Positions 18,358-27,139 of a stretch of DNA of 64,000 nt are shown here, in pieces. The stretch is from positions 140,961 through 204,960 of the forward strand of contig NZ_JAQBOD010000031.1 in NCBI RefSeq assembly GCF_028288205.1, in the 5' to 3' direction. The DNA comes from Mucilaginibacter sp. (GTDB lineage Bacteria > Bacteroidota > Bacteroidia > Sphingobacteriales > Sphingobacteriaceae). A program made the position numbers and the translations under genes. The notes under the pieces were generated by a model that was not told the origin of the DNA, ran no database searches, and saw only the letters and a program-made list of their open reading frames with translations. Every line of letters starts with the position of its first letter. Positions within the stretch are counted from its first letter, which is position 1.

Positions 18358-19215
18358 ATGCTCACAACAAAACAAACACTAGCCCGACTCTTACTTGCAT
18401 TCAGCGACTTTATATTATTGAACGTTTGTCTATATGCGAGTTATCATTTTACTACTAAATATGGTTTTGAATTTACTAAATACAGCATATTTAAAGCTTT
18501 AATATTTACATGGATAACTTGGTTTTTAAGCACTTATATATTTCGTTTATATAGTGAATATACAGTCTATAAATTTAAAGATATAAATAAAGCAACCTGG
18601 CGAACCATAGTATTTCACCTGTTAGCAATTTATCTTCTTTTAAGGTCTAACCCGACATTTCCACCGCATTGTGTTTTTATCTATAGCCTGATTGTTGTTT
18701 GTGGCTTTCTTTTCAGCAGAATTATCTGTATAGCTATTATGCCACTCGTGAAATTTAATTTCGAAAAGCGTGAGGCGCATATATTGGCCATAGCCTCAGT
18801 TGGTGGTCATTGGATTGAACTTTTAAGGATTATGCCTTTGTTTAAAGGGAAAAACGTAACATTTATTTCTAATAAAGCCAGTTTAAGTAATACTGTAAAG
18901 GATTATAAATTCCATACAGTGCCTGATGCTAACCGTAATAATATTTTAAAATTATTAAAATGTATTGTTAGTGTTTTTGGATTCATATTGATATTGAGGC
19001 CCCAGGTAATAATTACAACCGGTGCAGCGCCCGGCTTATTAGGAATTGTAGTAGGGAAAATTTTAGGGGTTAAAACTATATGGATTGATAGTATTGCCAA
19101 TGTTGACAAACTTTCATTAAGCGGCGTAATTGCTCTTTGGCTGGCTGATAGAGTATATACGCAGTGGGAACATTTATCAAATCCTAAGATTGTTTATAGT
19201 GGTAACATATTGTAG
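18358..19215 (+). CDS. Alg14-like glycosyltransferase subunit fused to a WcaJ-type membrane domain
   Basis: A 285-residue two-part protein. Residues 1-135 are a multi-helix membrane domain resembling the N-terminus of the sugar-phosphate transferase encoded at 5641: LLLAFSDFILLNVCL against FILALSDLLLFNICL, and FRLYSE in both. Residues 138-285 match Alg14/PssD: ILAIASVGGHWIELLR, then ITTGAAPGLLGIVVGKILGVKTIWIDSIANVDKLSLSG and TQWEHL. Alg14 proteins normally have one N-terminal helix that anchors the catalytic Alg13 subunit. Here that helix is replaced by a whole WcaJ-type domain without the sugar transferase part. The Alg13-like partner is encoded 39 bases downstream. The pair would form one glycosyltransferase adding a sugar to a lipid-linked acceptor. 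The specificity is unknown. Confidence 0.88.
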   Translation: MLTTKQTLARLLLAFSDFILLNVCLYASYHFTTKYGFEFTKYSIFKALIFTWITWFLSTYIFRLYSEYTVYKFKDINKATWRTIVFHLLAIYLLLRSNPTFPPHCVFIYSLIVVCGFLFSRIICIAIMPLVKFNFEKREAHILAIASVGGHWIELLRIMPLFKGKNVTFISNKASLSNTVKDYKFHTVPDANRNNILKLLKCIVSVFGFILILRPQVIITTGAAPGLLGIVVGKILGVKTIWIDSIANVDKLSLSGVIALWLADRVYTQWEHLSNPKIVYSGNIL

Positions 19216-19254
19216 CATCAAATAAACTTATTAAAAATTTTAATACTACTCACA

Positions 19255-19737
19255 ATGATATTTGTAACTGCCGGTACTCAACTGCCATTTGACAGGCTAA
19301 TTAAAACTATTGATAACATTGCTGCTGAATTTCCAAGCACTTGTTTTGTAGTTCAAGCCCTACATTCAAATTATAAAGCTAAAAATATTAATGTTTTAGA
19401 TTTTATATCTCCATCAGATTTTGCCAAATATATTGATGATGCACAATTAATTATTAGCCATGCGGGCATGGGGACAATTATATCGGCATTGGTTAAGAAA
19501 AAGCCCATAATAGTAATGCCAAGGCTGGCAAAATTTAAAGAACATAGAAACGAGCATCAATTAGGTACCACTAAACAAATGGATATGCTTGGATATGTTG
19601 ATGTAGCTTATGATGAGTATGAATTGATATATAAATTTCGCCAGATGTGGCCAAATAGGGTGGTACCAAGAAGCAGTATCGGCCAGGTAGCATCAGAAAG
19701 TATTATAAGTTCACTTAATGATTTTATAAAATATTAA
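19255..19737 (+). CDS. Alg13/PssE-like glycosyltransferase catalytic subunit
   Basis: A 160-residue protein matching the C-terminal half of GT28 enzymes, as in Alg13, PssE and Cps14G. The start MIFVTAGTQLPFDRLIKTID, the donor-binding stretch LIISHAGMGTIISALVKKKPIIVMPR and the RNEHQ block (HRNEHQLGTTKQM) are all characteristic. Alone, such subunits are soluble and active only when bound to an Alg14-like membrane partner, which is the preceding gene. In known EPS systems the pair transfers the second sugar (for example glucuronate or galactose) onto a lipid-linked monosaccharide. Confidence 0.9.
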   Translation: MIFVTAGTQLPFDRLIKTIDNIAAEFPSTCFVVQALHSNYKAKNINVLDFISPSDFAKYIDDAQLIISHAGMGTIISALVKKKPIIVMPRLAKFKEHRNEHQLGTTKQMDMLGYVDVAYDEYELIYKFRQMWPNRVVPRSSIGQVASESIISSLNDFIKY

Positions 19738-19780
19738 CAACTAAATATTAACAACTACTTATTATAAAAACAACTACATT

Positions 19781-20200
19781 ATGAAAAAGATTTTTATTTC
19801 TACAACGCTAACTTTAGCCATTTTTACCTTTGGATGTAAAAAAGCAACTGTTTCGGCTACAAATTCAGACGAAATAACTGCAGCTAATTACGATCTTAAA
19901 AAAAATATATTTCGCGTAATTGTTACCGACGTAAATGCATCCTACACGGTTTCTGTAACAACCACCAATGCCGCTAATCCCAGCTTTAATGCTTTTCAAC
20001 AGGGCAACCAAAGCGCCGGTACTACATTTGAATATCCATTCACCCCGGTTATTGGCGATTCAATAAAAGTTGTGGCAAAAAGCAGTGCTGGCCCGCTTTC
20101 TTTATACCCAACTTATAAAGGAACACAGTTAGGGCCGGTAACCACCCTGGTAAACTCGGCAGGAGCTACTACAACGTTTAACTATTTTGTAAAGGATTAA
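19781..20200 (+). CDS. Small lipoprotein, unknown function
   Basis: A 139-residue predicted lipoprotein. The signal MKKIFISTTLTLAIFTFGC gives lipobox TFGC with Cys19. The mature part is Thr/Ser/Asn-rich and beta-like (NIFRVIVTDVNASYTVSVTTTNAANPSF, DSIKVVAKSSAGPLSLYPTYKG). I do not recognise a named family. It lies 43 bases after the Alg13-like gene and 75 bases before the NRPS gene on the same strand, so it is probably part of the EPS transcript. A surface protein interacting with the polymer is possible but not shown. Confidence 0.65.
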   Translation: MKKIFISTTLTLAIFTFGCKKATVSATNSDEITAANYDLKKNIFRVIVTDVNASYTVSVTTTNAANPSFNAFQQGNQSAGTTFEYPFTPVIGDSIKVVAKSSAGPLSLYPTYKGTQLGPVTTLVNSAGATTTFNYFVKD

Positions 20201-20275
20201 TTGATGAGATAACACTCATGAAACATTAGTTTAAATCTTTAATTACATAAAACCGGTTACATTATATTTAATGCC

Positions 20276-23200
20276 ATGCTTGATATTTATATAGATAATA
20301 ATTTAAAAGACGCTATTAAGTTATTATGCAAAAAAGAAAATTGTACAATTAATGATTTCTTTATTGCAGCATTTAATATTCTTTTACTGAGATATACCGG
20401 CCAGGAAAATATTTTTTTTGACCAGATATTAATAGAAGATAAAAATATTAAGCATGATGAAGATAATTGTATTAATGTTAAAAATTATAGTACTCAATTA
20501 ATCAGTCAGACTATTTTTTTAGATTTCTTAAAAAGCCAGCAACTTGCACTTTCAGAAGCTATTGATACTGACAAATTAAAAAAGAATACTTTTAACGAAG
20601 CTGCATCTTCAAGAGAGAAAATTAGTATTGATTTTTGTAAATCGGTATATATAATTCAATCTGTTTTAAATAAACAAGATAATGTAACTCATACCAATGC
20701 ACTTGTAAATAAGCTTTTAACCCGGGCTGATTTATTTCACATTGGATTAATATTAAAAGAAACAGGATCGTTTACTAAAATATCGATACTCTATAATCCG
20801 GCTATATCAGATGAAGAATATATAACAGCTTTTAAAGAGAATTTTGTTACGTTGTTACATGCAATTGTAGCAAATCCTACAGTCGAAATCGGGTCTTATA
20901 ATATTCTTACGTCAGCAGTATTTAATTCTATAGTTTATGAGTTTAATAATACTATTACTGCTTACCCAAAAGATAAAGCAATTCATAATCTTTTTGAGGA
21001 ACAGGTGATACATAATCCCCAGGCGATTGCACTTTTAAAAGGAATAAATTATATAACTTATAATGAGCTGAATAAAAAAGCTAACCAATTAGCACACTAT
21101 CTAATTAAAAAAGGCCTGAAACCTGAAGATAATGTGGGGTTATTGGTTACCAGGAATTTCGATATGATAATTGGAATGCTTGGAATTTTAAAAGCCGGCG
21201 GGGCTTATGTGCCCATTGATCATAATTACCCTGTTGATAGGCAGCATTATATTTATAATCATTCATCGGCAAAAATGCTTATTGCTGATGATGATTACCC
21301 GATGAAAGATATTATTAATGTATCTGATTACATCCGGACGGATTTAGATGTTATTAATGATATGGATGATTCAAATCCGTCAATAATCATCAGTAGCAAA
21401 CAGTTAGCTTATACAATTTATACATCCGGATCTACAGGACAACCAAAGGGTGTAATGATTGAGCATCATTCTGCCGTTAACCTGGTTTTATGGGTTAATA
21501 AAAAATTCAATGTAAATATTAATGATAAATTGTTGTTTGTTACATCAATGTGCTTTGATCTTTCTGTGTATGACATTTTTGGAATGCTGGCTGCCGGTGG
21601 CACGCTTGTAATCGCCGAAAAGAGAGAAATTCAAAACGTTAAGACTCTTCAGGATATGTTACTTCTGCATAAAATAACGTTTTGGGACTCTGTTCCTACT
21701 ACTATGGAATATTTAATTAAAAACCTGGAAAAAGAAAGAAGTGATTATAGTTGCCTGAGCCTTAAAACAGTTTTTCTAAGTGGCGACTGGATTCCGGTTG
21801 ATCTGCCATCAAACATAAAGCGATTTTTCCCTAAAGCAAATGTTGTAAGTCTTGGCGGCGCAACTGAGGGAACTGTTTGGTCGAATTATTTTATAGTTGA
21901 TGAAAATTCAAAAATTGGTAACAGTATTCCATATGGTAAGCCAATAGATAATAACTTCTTTTACATCCTTAATGAACATTTGCAACCGGTGCCAATTAAT
22001 GTGGTTGGCGATTTATATATTGGTGGAGTAGGGGTGGCCCGTGGATATGCTAACGATATTCAAAAAACCAACTCTTCATTTATACCCGATCCTTTTAATC
22101 AGAAAGCCGGAGGGATGATGTATAAAACCGGTGATCTGGGCAAAATGCTGCCTGACCTTAATATGGAATTTATTGGCCGAAAAGACAACCAGGTTAAAAT
22201 TAATGGCTTTAGAATTGAGCTGGGAGAAATAGAAAACGCGCTAAAAAGCAGCCCAATCATCTCTAATGCAGTAGTACTTGCCAAGAATGATCAATACGGG
22301 AATAAACGGTTAGTGAGCTACTTAGTTCCAAAAGGAAATGTCTTTGATCGGGAAAAAGTCATCTTGTTTTTAAAGAAGACGCTACCCGATTATATGATTC
22401 CCGCTATATGGGTAGATTTAAAAGAATTGCCTTTAACTTCAAATGGAAAAATTGACAGAAATTCGTTGTCGACCCTGGATGACACGACGTTGATAAAAAA
22501 GAAATCTGTTGAACAGCCAACTACTAAAAACGAGCAAATTTTATTTAATATATGGAAGAACAATCTTAATTTAAATATATCAGGAATACATGATAATTTT
22601 TTCGAATTAGGCGGGCATTCGCTTATGGCAGTTCAAATGCTATCTCAGTTTAAAAAAATAACAGGTAAGATTTTTCCCCTGGATGTTTTGTATCAATATT
22701 CGGATATAAAAGCTTTAGCAAAATATGTAGATAACGATAAAAATAGTTTCGACTATAAATACTTAGTTGCAATTAAAGCTAAAGGAAACAATGACCCTTT
22801 ATACATTATACAAGGGGATAGTGGAAACATTCTGAATTTTAGCAATCTAATTAAATATATTGATAGAGAACAGCCACTTTATGGCTTAAAAGCTATCGGA
22901 TTAGACGGCGTACACGCGCCTTTTGAAAGTTTAGCAGATATTGCAGGCCACTATATAAAAGAAATTATTCAGCACAATCCATCAGGGCCATATCTTTTGG
23001 CCGGATACTCATCAGGAGCATATGTTGCGGTAGAAATGAGGAAGCAGATGGCTGCAGCCGGTAAACAAGTAAAGCTATTAATTATTGATGCTGATGCAGG
23101 GATGACAGAATATAAACATAAATATAAGCTTATACCTAAAAAAATAAAAAGGCATTATCCAGAGATTTTTACCTTTCTTAAATCTTCAATTTTACAATCA

Positions 23201-23551
23201 TCCAATTTAATTAAAGGAAACATTTCAGGCATGTCAACGTATTTTACCCATGATGCCCCAATAAACAGAAACTTAAATGGCCATAGTTTATTTGATGAAA
23301 AATTAATAAAAAGCAAACGTATACGCGCATTTAAAAATTACGAAATTGAACCATTTAACGATGAAGTATATTTACTAAAGGCAAAAATTAGTGTTCACTA
23401 TGTTGATCATGGTAAGTTTTTAGGGTGGGAGCAATATGCAAAAAAGGGTGTTAATTTGTTTGAAATACCCGGCGATCATTTCTCTATACTTTTACCACCG
23501 TTTGTTGAGGAATTTACTTCTGTTTTACAAAAAAACTTAACCCGGGCATAA
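20276..23551 (+). CDS. Single-module NRPS: partial C, A, PCP, TE
   Basis: A 1091-residue nonribosomal peptide synthetase. Residues 1-225 resemble only the C-terminal lobe of a condensation domain (INDFFIAAFNILLLRYTGQENIFF). The N-terminal lobe with the HHxxxDG catalytic motif is absent. Residues 235-735 are an adenylation domain: YTIYTSGSTGQPKG at 379-392, SVYDIFG, GGATEGTVW, YKTGDLG, INGFRIELGE and LTSNGKIDR with Lys725. A carrier domain follows, with Ser782 in LGGHS. A thioesterase ends the protein, with Ser912 in GYSSG, a probable Asp938 and His1068 (GDHFS). By family knowledge, the A domain loads an amino acid on the carrier arm and the TE releases or transfers it. No phosphopantetheinyl transferase gene is nearby. 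A terminator follows the stop. Placed among EPS genes, it may supply an amino acyl or peptidyl group, but that is inference. Confidence 0.92.
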   Translation: MLDIYIDNNLKDAIKLLCKKENCTINDFFIAAFNILLLRYTGQENIFFDQILIEDKNIKHDEDNCINVKNYSTQLISQTIFLDFLKSQQLALSEAIDTDKLKKNTFNEAASSREKISIDFCKSVYIIQSVLNKQDNVTHTNALVNKLLTRADLFHIGLILKETGSFTKISILYNPAISDEEYITAFKENFVTLLHAIVANPTVEIGSYNILTSAVFNSIVYEFNNTITAYPKDKAIHNLFEEQVIHNPQAIALLKGINYITYNELNKKANQLAHYLIKKGLKPEDNVGLLVTRNFDMIIGMLGILKAGGAYVPIDHNYPVDRQHYIYNHSSAKMLIADDDYPMKDIINVSDYIRTDLDVINDMDDSNPSIIISSKQLAYTIYTSGSTGQPKGVMIEHHSAVNLVLWVNKKFNVNINDKLLFVTSMCFDLSVYDIFGMLAAGGTLVIAEKREIQNVKTLQDMLLLHKITFWDSVPTTMEYLIKNLEKERSDYSCLSLKTVFLSGDWIPVDLPSNIKRFFPKANVVSLGGATEGTVWSNYFIVDENSKIGNSIPYGKPIDNNFFYILNEHLQPVPINVVGDLYIGGVGVARGYANDIQKTNSSFIPDPFNQKAGGMMYKTGDLGKMLPDLNMEFIGRKDNQVKINGFRIELGEIENALKSSPIISNAVVLAKNDQYGNKRLVSYLVPKGNVFDREKVILFLKKTLPDYMIPAIWVDLKELPLTSNGKIDRNSLSTLDDTTLIKKKSVEQPTTKNEQILFNIWKNNLNLNISGIHDNFFELGGHSLMAVQMLSQFKKITGKIFPLDVLYQYSDIKALAKYVDNDKNSFDYKYLVAIKAKGNNDPLYIIQGDSGNILNFSNLIKYIDREQPLYGLKAIGLDGVHAPFESLADIAGHYIKEIIQHNPSGPYLLAGYSSGAYVAVEMRKQMAAAGKQVKLLIIDADAGMTEYKHKYKLIPKKIKRHYPEIFTFLKSSILQSSNLIKGNISGMSTYFTHDAPINRNLNGHSLFDEKLIKSKRIRAFKNYEIEPFNDEVYLLKAKISVHYVDHGKFLGWEQYAKKGVNLFEIPGDHFSILLPPFVEEFTSVLQKNLTRA

Positions 23552-24341
23552 ATGGTAAATCTGGGTGCTCTTTACAAAATATATACAAAAAGACAGATAT
23601 GATGTATCTGCCTTTTTGTATTATTAAATTCTATAAACTTTACACGACCACACCAGGTGCCAATAGTTCTATTAATTCAATCGTTTATTGTATTTAAAAT
23701 TAAAAAAATTATCAATAGTGATAATAGGGTGATTTGGGAGGAGTATTAAGTTGATTTTAAACCTCTTATGATAGTTAAGATTTGATACAGTACTTAACGT
23801 TAGAAAAAATAATTTTCTTTAGATGTAACATTTTTGTTTCGTATATCGTAATATTGGGCATTATAACTTTATTGGTTAAAGTTAAGGTTATTAAAATTAA
23901 CTTATATGTAATTTACCATAGGTTAATTTAAATAACTAATGATGAAAATTAAACCGCTTTGTGTTACGGTAAACAATAATGCATTGTTCTTTATAATTTA
24001 TAAGTAAGGATAAATTAATTACTCAAACTCATTTGATGTTTAATGCAGCGAATGTTATTGAAATAGGTATGTAGTTTATTCTTGGTTTTTAAATAATAGT
24101 ATTGACTACTGCATATTAAAACCAGTACAAATATTTATCATTATTTAATTATTAAAATATTAAGAAATAAAAATAAAATTTAATTAAAATAATTTCGTTT
24201 AAGAAAATATCTTTTAAAATTTTGTCCACTTTTAAATACAATAATTCATTTTTTAATACACTTTAACGTTTACTTTTTAATACAAACGTTATTTAATTTT
24301 TTTCAATTACCCATTTAATATTACCCTTTTTAAGAATTTTT
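23552..24341. other. Long AT-rich intergenic region
   Basis: 790 bases between the NRPS gene and the beta-helix lipoprotein gene. Beyond the NRPS terminator I see no gene, RNA structure or repeat that I can support. It probably contains the promoter and leader of the downstream gene. Confidence 0.5.
23585..23619 (+). terminator. Hairpin terminator after the NRPS gene
   Basis: ACAAAAAG-A-CAGATA pairs with TATCTG-C-CTTTTTGT across the 5-base loop TGATG (one A/C mismatch). It starts 34 bases after the NRPS stop codon. The T-rich right arm works as the U-tract, and the near symmetry lets it act in either direction. Confidence 0.8.
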
Positions 24342-25925
24342 ATGAAAAAACTATTGTCTATTTTATCTGTTTCAATGTTGTTCATGCTTTCATGCAAAAA
24401 AAGTGAACAAGTAACTACAAGCAATAACCTTGCCACAGCAAACACAAAAACCACCTCTGTTGGCGCACAAACAACCACAACAAGTTTAAGTACCCCCCCA
24501 AACACAGCAAACACTGTTAATGTTAAATCCTATGGAGCAACAGGCGACGGAGTAACTGATGACACTCAGGCTATTAGAAAAGCTCTTGATTATGCTAAGG
24601 CAAATGGCAAGACAGCTATTTATTTCCCGGATGGAAGTTATATTATTGGCGGATCCGACAATACCAGCGGAATTATACAATTAAAAAATGGTGTAGGCTT
24701 AATGGGAAATAGTCCTGCTACCTGCCACATTAAATTATCTCAAGGCAGATATAACCCACCGTCAATTTTTTACCAGGCTTGGTGGAACGAGCCAACCGTA
24801 AGCAACGTGGTTATTCAAGGAATTGACTTTGATGGTAGCAGTTTTGGTCAAACCTTTAGTTCTGATTATGAATATTGCCATGCGCTAAGTATAAATAACG
24901 GCCAAAACATTGAAGTAATGAACTGTAAGTTTGAAAACCTTAGAGGTGACGGATTATTATTTGGCGATACTTTTGAATCATCATTAAACCTTAGAATGAC
25001 CTATAATGTAAATGTACACGATAGCGAATTTTTTAATATTTATCGGGAAGGAACTATGTTTTGCGCTACAAATACTGGTTCTTTTTATAATAACAATGTG
25101 CACGGCAACGGCTATTTAGTAGGTGGTGTTGATATAGAAAGACATAGCGTTAACGAAACCGTTACAAATATTTCTGTATATAACAACTTGTTTAATTTTT
25201 CTGATGGCTACGGTCCGGTTGAACGTGGTGGCCCATCTGTAAAATATCGCAGAGCAGTAACTATGGGCTTTTTCTATGGCGGTTATACAAACGCTGTAGC
25301 TGATGGCCGAAGTGGATCGCACAAGATTTATAACAATACAATTTACCAGGGCCAGATTGATTGCTGGGGTCATACCGACGTTGGCATAACTAATAATACA
25401 TTTACCATCAACGCTTACGAAAATATTACTGGTGTTAATATGTTAAGTGCAGCTGCAATAAATGTAGCAGATCCGGCAAATACTTCAGGTTTAGTTAATG
25501 TGGTTATTACTGGTAATACTATTAATTCTGCTATGGGCAATGCAATTGCTTTTAATCATTATTCAAGTGTTACTGCAAACTCAAATATTATTAACGGAAG
25601 CCGCTTAGATGGTATATCAATTTACAATACCACTGGTTATTTTGATTCTAATAACATTCAAAACGCCGGACTGTCAACTCAAAAAGCTTCAGGAATTGTT
25701 ATTAATGGTAATACTAACGGATCATTACTTGTTTCACGTAATAAAGTAACAGATACCAGGTCTGGTAGTAACCGTACTGTAAATTATGGTGTAGCAATAC
25801 AAAGCCAGAATAATGGAACCGTAATGCCGCGAATTGAATATAATACTGGTACCAACCTTATAGGTGGTGTAGTTTCATTATATTATTACCAACAGGCTTT
25901 TGCCACTTTGCTGGGCAATAGCTAA
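24342..25925 (+). CDS. Beta-helix lipoprotein, pectate-lyase-3-like
   Basis: A 527-residue lipoprotein with signal MKKLLSILSVSMLFMLSC (lipobox MLSC, Cys18). A Thr/Asn-rich linker of about 45 residues leads to the Pectate_lyase_3 block VNVKSYGATGDGVTDDTQAI and beta-helix rungs. It is a paralogue of the protein at 7085-8599, sharing long near-identical stretches such as SIFYQAWWNEP/SIFYQAWWDEP and FNIYREG/YNIYREG. Unlike that copy it has a clear lipid anchor and so should sit in a membrane, probably facing outward. A role in cleaving or epimerising the EPS is inferred from family and place. A strong terminator follows. Confidence 0.87.
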   Translation: MKKLLSILSVSMLFMLSCKKSEQVTTSNNLATANTKTTSVGAQTTTTSLSTPPNTANTVNVKSYGATGDGVTDDTQAIRKALDYAKANGKTAIYFPDGSYIIGGSDNTSGIIQLKNGVGLMGNSPATCHIKLSQGRYNPPSIFYQAWWNEPTVSNVVIQGIDFDGSSFGQTFSSDYEYCHALSINNGQNIEVMNCKFENLRGDGLLFGDTFESSLNLRMTYNVNVHDSEFFNIYREGTMFCATNTGSFYNNNVHGNGYLVGGVDIERHSVNETVTNISVYNNLFNFSDGYGPVERGGPSVKYRRAVTMGFFYGGYTNAVADGRSGSHKIYNNTIYQGQIDCWGHTDVGITNNTFTINAYENITGVNMLSAAAINVADPANTSGLVNVVITGNTINSAMGNAIAFNHYSSVTANSNIINGSRLDGISIYNTTGYFDSNNIQNAGLSTQKASGIVINGNTNGSLLVSRNKVTDTRSGSNRTVNYGVAIQSQNNGTVMPRIEYNTGTNLIGGVVSLYYYQQAFATLLGNS

Positions 25926-25944
25926 TAGCCAGGTTAATGTTAAT

Positions 25945-25992
25945 AAAATATAAAATCTCCCGTTTTATTAAAAATGGGAGATTTTATATTTT
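25945..25992. terminator. Bidirectional hairpin terminator
   Basis: Perfect 17-bp stem (arms 25945-25961 and 25976-25992, core TAAAATCTCCC/GGGAGATTTTA) with a 14-base loop and T-rich or A-rich flanks on both sides. It separates the rightward beta-helix gene from the convergent acyltransferase gene and can stop both. Confidence 0.9.
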
Positions 25993-26008
25993 TATTATAA
26001 CCAAGAAT

Positions 26009-27139
26009 TTATGCAGATTTAGGAATTAATTCTATTTCTTGCGGGATATTTAGCTTTTTCTCATTTGGTCTTTTATAAGTAAATAACCACCACATGTTAT
26101 GGCGCTGGCAAAAATTATAAAAAAGTATAGGTATAAAAATACCAGCCGGCCATATCAAAAAAATTAAAAGCGGCACATAAGTTGTTTTTAAAACGTTAAC
26201 AAGTATAACCCTGGCTATAGTCATTACTATTATTTGCATACAGTAGATATATAGCGAGTGAAAGCCAATAACTCTTAAAAAGTTTAAAACGTTATATTTT
26301 TGTAATAAAAAGGAAAAATTAATAGAGATAGTACAACCTACTAAGGCTTCAATTAAAAAGAAGACAGGCATTTTATGCTCTACAAACATAATACCCTCAG
26401 GCCCGCCATTCAGATTATATTCGGCAAAGCGGTACTGTAAAAACAGAAAGATAGCCAGCAACGGAAAGAATATTTTGAATGACGAAAAACGCTTGACATT
26501 TTTTTCATTCAGTGTAGTGCTTGAGATCAAATCACCTATCGAAAAAAAGATATAGTATTCACAAATATCAGTTAACGAGCCGGCAGATAAATTATTTATA
26601 TGAATATGGGCCGAAATAAAATAAAGAAGAAAACCAAACAGTAATTGGTGTAAGGGCTTAACACGAAGTTTAGCTTTAAAGAATGCGTAAATAACACCAA
26701 TATAAAATAATGCATTCAGATACCAAAAATGGCCGGTCTTTCTGGCATCAAAAAACAGGTTGAAATAATTCATTGCGGTAATTCCGTTATTGGTATACTT
26801 ATTTGTAAGCAATTGAAAGGAAATTTCTATAAACCCCCACACAAATAACGGATACAGTATGGTATCACTCCTATAAGAAACGTAACCATTCAGCCCTTTC
26901 TTTTTTAAACTTGATGATATAAAAACTCCGGATATTATAAAGAATAACGGCATCCTGAAACCATATAAAAACACACTTACATAGTTTATTAAAGGATAAT
27001 CATTTAAAGCTAATCCATGGTTTTGCAAAACATTTAAACAATGGCCAAATCCTACCAAAAGTATACTAATTCCTTTATCAGTATCAATCCAGACCCATCG
27101 TTTTTCTCTTAAAATAAATTGGGTATTAAATATATTCAT
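26009..27139 (-). CDS. Acyltransferase family 3 membrane protein
   Basis: A 376-residue polytopic inner-membrane protein of the acyltransferase 3 family (PF01757). The start contains WIDTDKGISILLVGFGHCLN, where GHC replaces the usual R/H-x-H motif region, followed by YGFRMPLFFIISGVFISSSLKKKG. About ten hydrophobic helices follow. Members move acetyl or succinyl groups across or at the membrane onto sugars of EPS, O-antigen or Nod factors. Lying at the right end of the EPS cluster but on the opposite strand, it probably decorates the same polymer. Confidence 0.85.
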   Translation of the reverse strand: MNIFNTQFILREKRWVWIDTDKGISILLVGFGHCLNVLQNHGLALNDYPLINYVSVFLYGFRMPLFFIISGVFISSSLKKKGLNGYVSYRSDTILYPLFVWGFIEISFQLLTNKYTNNGITAMNYFNLFFDARKTGHFWYLNALFYIGVIYAFFKAKLRVKPLHQLLFGFLLYFISAHIHINNLSAGSLTDICEYYIFFSIGDLISSTTLNEKNVKRFSSFKIFFPLLAIFLFLQYRFAEYNLNGGPEGIMFVEHKMPVFFLIEALVGCTISINFSFLLQKYNVLNFLRVIGFHSLYIYCMQIIVMTIARVILVNVLKTTYVPLLIFLIWPAGIFIPILFYNFCQRHNMWWLFTYKRPNEKKLNIPQEIELIPKSA

